Source: Arachnopeziza araneosa (Eukaryota; Ascomycota; Leotiomycetes; Helotiales; Arachnopezizaceae). Taken from it: DNA of 64,000 nucleotides. A program made the translations under genes and the position numbers. The stretch covers positions 164,953 to 228,952 of the forward strand of contig QYAI01000066.1 in assembly GCA_003988855.1 (NCBI GenBank), given 5' to 3'. Shown here in pieces: positions 61,911 through 64,000 of this stretch; position 1 is the first letter of the stretch; every line of letters starts with the position of its first letter. The notes under the pieces are model-generated. The model made no database searches and was not told the origin of the DNA. It saw only the letters and a list, made by a program, of their open reading frames with translations.

Positions 61911-63846
61911 GCTGAGAGATGGCAGAAAGTAGTAGCGAGTGTTTGGCGTAAGGAGTTATCTAGAGCGGACAGAGAAGATTTTATACATGCCCGCTTTCTC
62001 GGTAAAGGGTTCACAGCCCACACGCCAAGAGTTATTCATGTTTACGAGAAAATGATACGTTGACATCAAAGTAACCTCAAGTGTTTATGGACCAGTACGA
62101 TGTACTCCGCCTTAGTTGATGATGATCTCTGCTCCACTTCCTAGTAAGCTCGCCTAATTTCAGGGGCTTGATCCGTCTCTCAAAATTCGTATTTCCTGTA
62201 CATTCAATAATGAGAGGTTGTGTCAGCTACGTAGTCATTTAATATTCCGAGTGAATGATCATATCGCGAATCGGTAAGAAAATCCATAGGCAGGCCACAT
62301 CGAAGTCACGAAGGGACCAAAATAGAGAATACGAACGGCACATTATCAGCAGGGGTAGGTAAGCATTGTACGTCAACATCTCATTTCCGAGCTTGCCAAA
62401 TCTCTTCCCAATATTATTTCTAACAAATTAGCTTTCAAGCAACAAATCCGTGAAAAGTGAGAGGTTCTAGGCTGTTTTGATGGTCACGTGAATCAGATAA
62501 ATACATTCCTACAATCAAGACTCTATTTTCTTCGGTTAACGGTTAAATGGCACCCACTCATTCTAATGTCCCATTATTAGGCAAGGAACAGAACGTTCTA
62601 AAAGGCAGTGGCACACCAATTTCGACTATTACTCCAAATAAATGATAAAAGTCGATGTCGATAATCAATGAAGTATCTACGATTGTCCAAATACATGGTA
62701 GCCAACAGAGACTTGATGAAACACTTTTGTCGATATCGTAAGTTTTATACAATTCGTTTGGTGGTTTGGGATATTGCTGGTTTTTGACATATTGCCGTCC
62801 ATGACTAAATAGCAGTGCGACTTGGGCGAAAAAGGTGCCAGCTGAACAATTAGTATAGTTCGATCTTACTTGAACTTCGTCCTGGACTACGACAATGGTT
62901 TTATTATATGGAGCGTGGATCTGGGTTGCGCTATTCGTCGGTGATCGCTCGCAGAAGGGACAAAGTATTTTGCATGAGGCTCAACATCGACGAAATGAGA
63001 CCTTGTATGCTTTACTCAGTTCTCCCAGTTCATGGTGTTGAATTCGAGATTATGTCCTTGAACTATGAGTTCAATAGATAAGATTTCAAGATCAGGCTTT
63101 TGTCATGTAAAAGAGTTAAAGCAATTAGACAACCTCTCCATACGTATATCAGAATTGAACGAATTCCGGACACTTGCACTAAGTTAGTTGAATGATAAAA
63201 TAAAAGGGAAAACTGGCGTCTTTAAAGAAGATTCTCATCTGAAGAAGTGTGATACGCTTATCGAATAAAAGCACATGGTAGAAAACGGACCTTTCTTATA
63301 GTAAATGTAAAAATAAGCCCAACTCCAGTTTATGTAATAGTTACGTAGCAAATAGAGCGCCTTTCCATTAGAATTCCTTCTCGAGAATGCAAATGGGTAT
63401 CTTAATTGCTGAATCTTAGCACCCAGCACCTTGGGACTATGAATGCTGCCAAACTCTGTTTTGTTGTGGAAGTAAAAGTAGAAGTAGAAGTAGAAATATG
63501 ATCGTTGAAAGTCAGCTCTAGAGGGAGCCCTTGGCACAGCACAATGCAATGCCGGCTGGATTTAACTACAGGACGAGCTAGCTACTGGCTCTATTGGCGG
63601 CGACGGGCAAAGAATCATCTCTCTTTCGGTAGCTGAACACAACTTTTTTCTTCTTCGTCCCAGGGTCGGTTAGTAAGGTCGCTGCTTCTACTCTGTTGTA
63701 CTCAGGCGCTAATCACCTTGGTTTACCTTATATGCCTTAGGCAACAACATACTTGTATCCTGTCGTCATTTCTTCAATCAAAGCACTTTCCACCTTCAAA
63801 CGCGCCTGCCGTCTCTAACACGCTACATGCTATCCAAATCTTCACG
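61911..63846. other. AT-rich spacer
   Basis: About 1.9 kb with short ORFs only. A GTAGAA hexamer repeats near 63470-63495. The last part is the promoter of the gene at the right edge. Confidence 0.45.
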
Positions 63847-64000
63847 ATGTCGTCTTCTTCTGCTCACTCCAGCTCCGGCTCCTCATACACCGACTTCCCA
63901 AACTCTGCAGACAGTCTCCTATACTCCGACAACCTCCTACAGCTCGAAAAGATCATCGAAGAGCATCCCAAAGACAGTCTCCCACACTCCGCAGACGCTC
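63847..64000 (+). CDS. 5' end of a gene cut by the window edge
   Basis: ATG at 63847 follows a pyrimidine-rich leader (CTATCCAAATCTTCACGATG). It opens MSSSSAHSSSGSSYTDFPNS, then LLYSDNLLQLEKIIEEHP, and is still open at base 64000. The serine-rich start and the amphipathic LQLEKIIEEHPK segment look like a real fungal N-terminus. Too little is present to name a family. Confidence 0.6.
   Translation, partial: MSSSSAHSSSGSSYTDFPNSADSLLYSDNLLQLEKIIEEHPKDSLPHSADA

Overview
This window looks like nuclear DNA of a filamentous ascomycete. Coding regions are broken by short introns (about 44 to 76 nt, GT..AG, many with CTAAC/CTAAT-type branch sites). Genes lie far apart on both strands, and typical fungal families are present: Zn2Cys6 regulators, an Opi1/CCG-8 type repressor, fungal MFS and amino-acid permeases, and GH16. 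At least four 2EXR-type genes, a family often expanded in Leotiomycetes, make a helotialean source a reasonable guess. Exon models were built by hand from frame continuity and splice sites, and none has been checked against transcripts.

Layout. 1-3.6 kb: a FAD-dependent aromatic monooxygenase (5' part only; the gene runs off the left edge) and a divergent DHA1-type MFS transporter. About 5.2 kb: a C-terminal remnant of a GNAT acetyltransferase. 6.3-8.2 kb: a five-exon choline/GABA-type APC permease. 8.2-10 kb: non-coding, with minisatellites. 10.05-11.8 kb: an Amt/Mep ammonium transporter whose second intron is mostly a 16-bp tandem repeat. 12.8-14.1 kb: a Zn2Cys6 factor. 17.15-20.16 kb: a 938-aa Pro/Glu/Ala/Lys-rich protein.

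22.6-32.4 kb: a membrane protein with a large glycosylated ectodomain, a type-B carboxylesterase, an open coding fragment without a start codon, and a seven-exon protein with two separate six-cysteine zinc-cluster motifs. 32.5-33.4 kb: a secreted GH16 glucanase. 34-43 kb and 50.5-51.3 kb: the 2EXR genes, one fused to a coiled-coil N-terminus and one with an apparent 1-bp frameshift, plus a pseudogene with an in-frame TGA and a diverged tandem repeat.

44.5-61.9 kb: an Opi1/CCG-8 repressor, the AP-1 mu subunit, deoxyribose-phosphate aldolase, a 707-aa two-TM protein rebuilt from three exons, an unrecognised four-exon 276-aa protein, a three-RRM RNA-binding protein and a small secreted protein. 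A new gene begins at 63847 and leaves the window on the right.

I see no rRNA or tRNA genes, no CRISPR array and no intact transposon. Housekeeping genes (AP-1 mu, DERA, Opi1, RRM protein) are interspersed with accessory and decayed ones. I see no clear biosynthetic cluster. The most unusual material is the 2EXR/pseudogene block at 34-43 kb, the double zinc-cluster protein, the PEAK-rich protein and the two-TM protein.
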